A stretch of 64,000 nt of DNA, from positions 101,593,001 through 101,657,000 of the forward strand of contig JADMNL010000028.1 in the NCBI GenBank assembly GCA_016271365.2, read 5' to 3'. A program made the translations under genes and the position numbers. Shown here one piece after another: positions 63,592-64,000 of this stretch; positions within the stretch are counted from its first letter, which is position 1; each line of letters opens with the position of its first letter. The notes beneath the pieces were generated by a model, which had not been told where the DNA came from, did no database searches, and saw nothing but the letters and a program-made list of their open reading frames with translations. This DNA is from Neoceratodus forsteri (lineage: Eukaryota > Chordata > Ceratodontiformes > Ceratodontidae).

Positions 63592-64000
63592 GTGGGAGGT
63601 GATTCTGCCACTCTACAGATCATTAGTTAGACCCACCTGGAGTACTGTGTGCAGTACTGGCACCCATATCTGAAGAGGGACATTAAGTTACTGGAGGGGG
63701 TGCAGCGCAGGGTGACAAAGATGATCCAGGGACTGGGGGACTTACCATGTGAGAGAAAGCTGAGGGAGTTAAACATGTACTCGCTGGAGGAGAGGAGGGA
63801 CAGGGGGGATATGATTGAAACCTTCAAGTACATGAAAGGAATAAACAAGACAGGCATGGAGGGGCTGTTCAAAGTAAGAGAGGGGAGGGACACCCAGGGC
63901 CATGATATGAGACTGGAGGGAGGAAGGTTCAGGAGGGAGATGAGGAGATATATTTTTACGGAGAGGGTGGTAGCTGGGTGGAATGCGTTACTGGCGGAAG
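63592..64000 (+). mobile_element. CR1-type LINE 8, ORF2 C-terminus (runs off the window)
   Basis: The reading VILPLYRSLVRP, after one frame change LEYCVQYWHPYLKRDIKLLE, then GVQRRVTKMIQGLGDLPCER and [29 protein letters not shown] is the CR1 ORF2 C-terminal region. From 63,640 it is open to the window end. High preservation suggests a recent insertion into the RBCK1 intron. Confidence 0.85.

Overview
The window is vertebrate nuclear DNA, almost entirely repeats, carrying the last two coding exons of one host gene. The only host-gene sequence I recognise is the 3' end of RBCK1 (HOIL-1), the RBR-type E3 ligase subunit of the linear ubiquitin chain assembly complex. It lies on the minus strand as an exon at 63,159-63,301 (RING2, catalytic cysteine kept) and a terminal exon at 37,361-37,440, with a 25.7 kb intron between them. 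Multi-copy DIRS elements, CR1-type LINEs with an esterase ORF1, a Penelope-like element, tRNA-derived SINEs and a very long intron suggest a large vertebrate genome, such as an amphibian or lungfish. That is inference; no species marker was seen.

Layout. 1-9.4 kb: the ORF1 tail of a minus-strand LINE, the 3' end of one DIRS element, then a decayed DIRS (gag, RT, RNase H, tyrosine recombinase) whose recombinase gene is split by a CR1 LINE. 9.9-12.1 kb: a SINE and palindromic elements. 12.4-17.4 kb: a nearly complete LINE on the minus strand whose 5' part holds a TIR element. 18-24 kb: two SINEs, then a plus-strand LINE with a SINE inside it. 24.1-32.9 kb: two copies of a TTAA-flanked TIR element, a field of palindromes, an SGNH-like fragment and more SINEs. 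33-37.4 kb: SINEs, LINE tails and the terminal RBCK1 exon. 38.4-41.4 kb: a Penelope-like element split by two SINEs. 41.5-48.6 kb: a third DIRS, a SINE, a foldback element and a fourth, decayed DIRS. 48.6-58.65 kb: a minus-strand DIRS with long inverted termini, interrupted in gag by a 4.3 kb CR1 LINE. 58.7-64 kb: LINE pieces, a ~63 bp minisatellite, a foldback, microsatellites, a SINE, the RING2 exon and a LINE that runs off the end.

How the parts relate. The mobile elements form a layered record: SINEs and LINEs sit inside older DIRS, Penelope and DNA elements, several with readable target-site duplications. Most ORFs are broken, but LINE copies at 52.3-56.6 kb and 63.6-64 kb are well preserved. 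Both RBCK1 exons have good splice sites but each appears to lack one base in the coding frame, which is either assembly error or gene decay. The most distinctive unexplained structure is a family of palindromes whose arms begin AATAATG and end CATTATT, one with a perfect 43-bp inverted arm.
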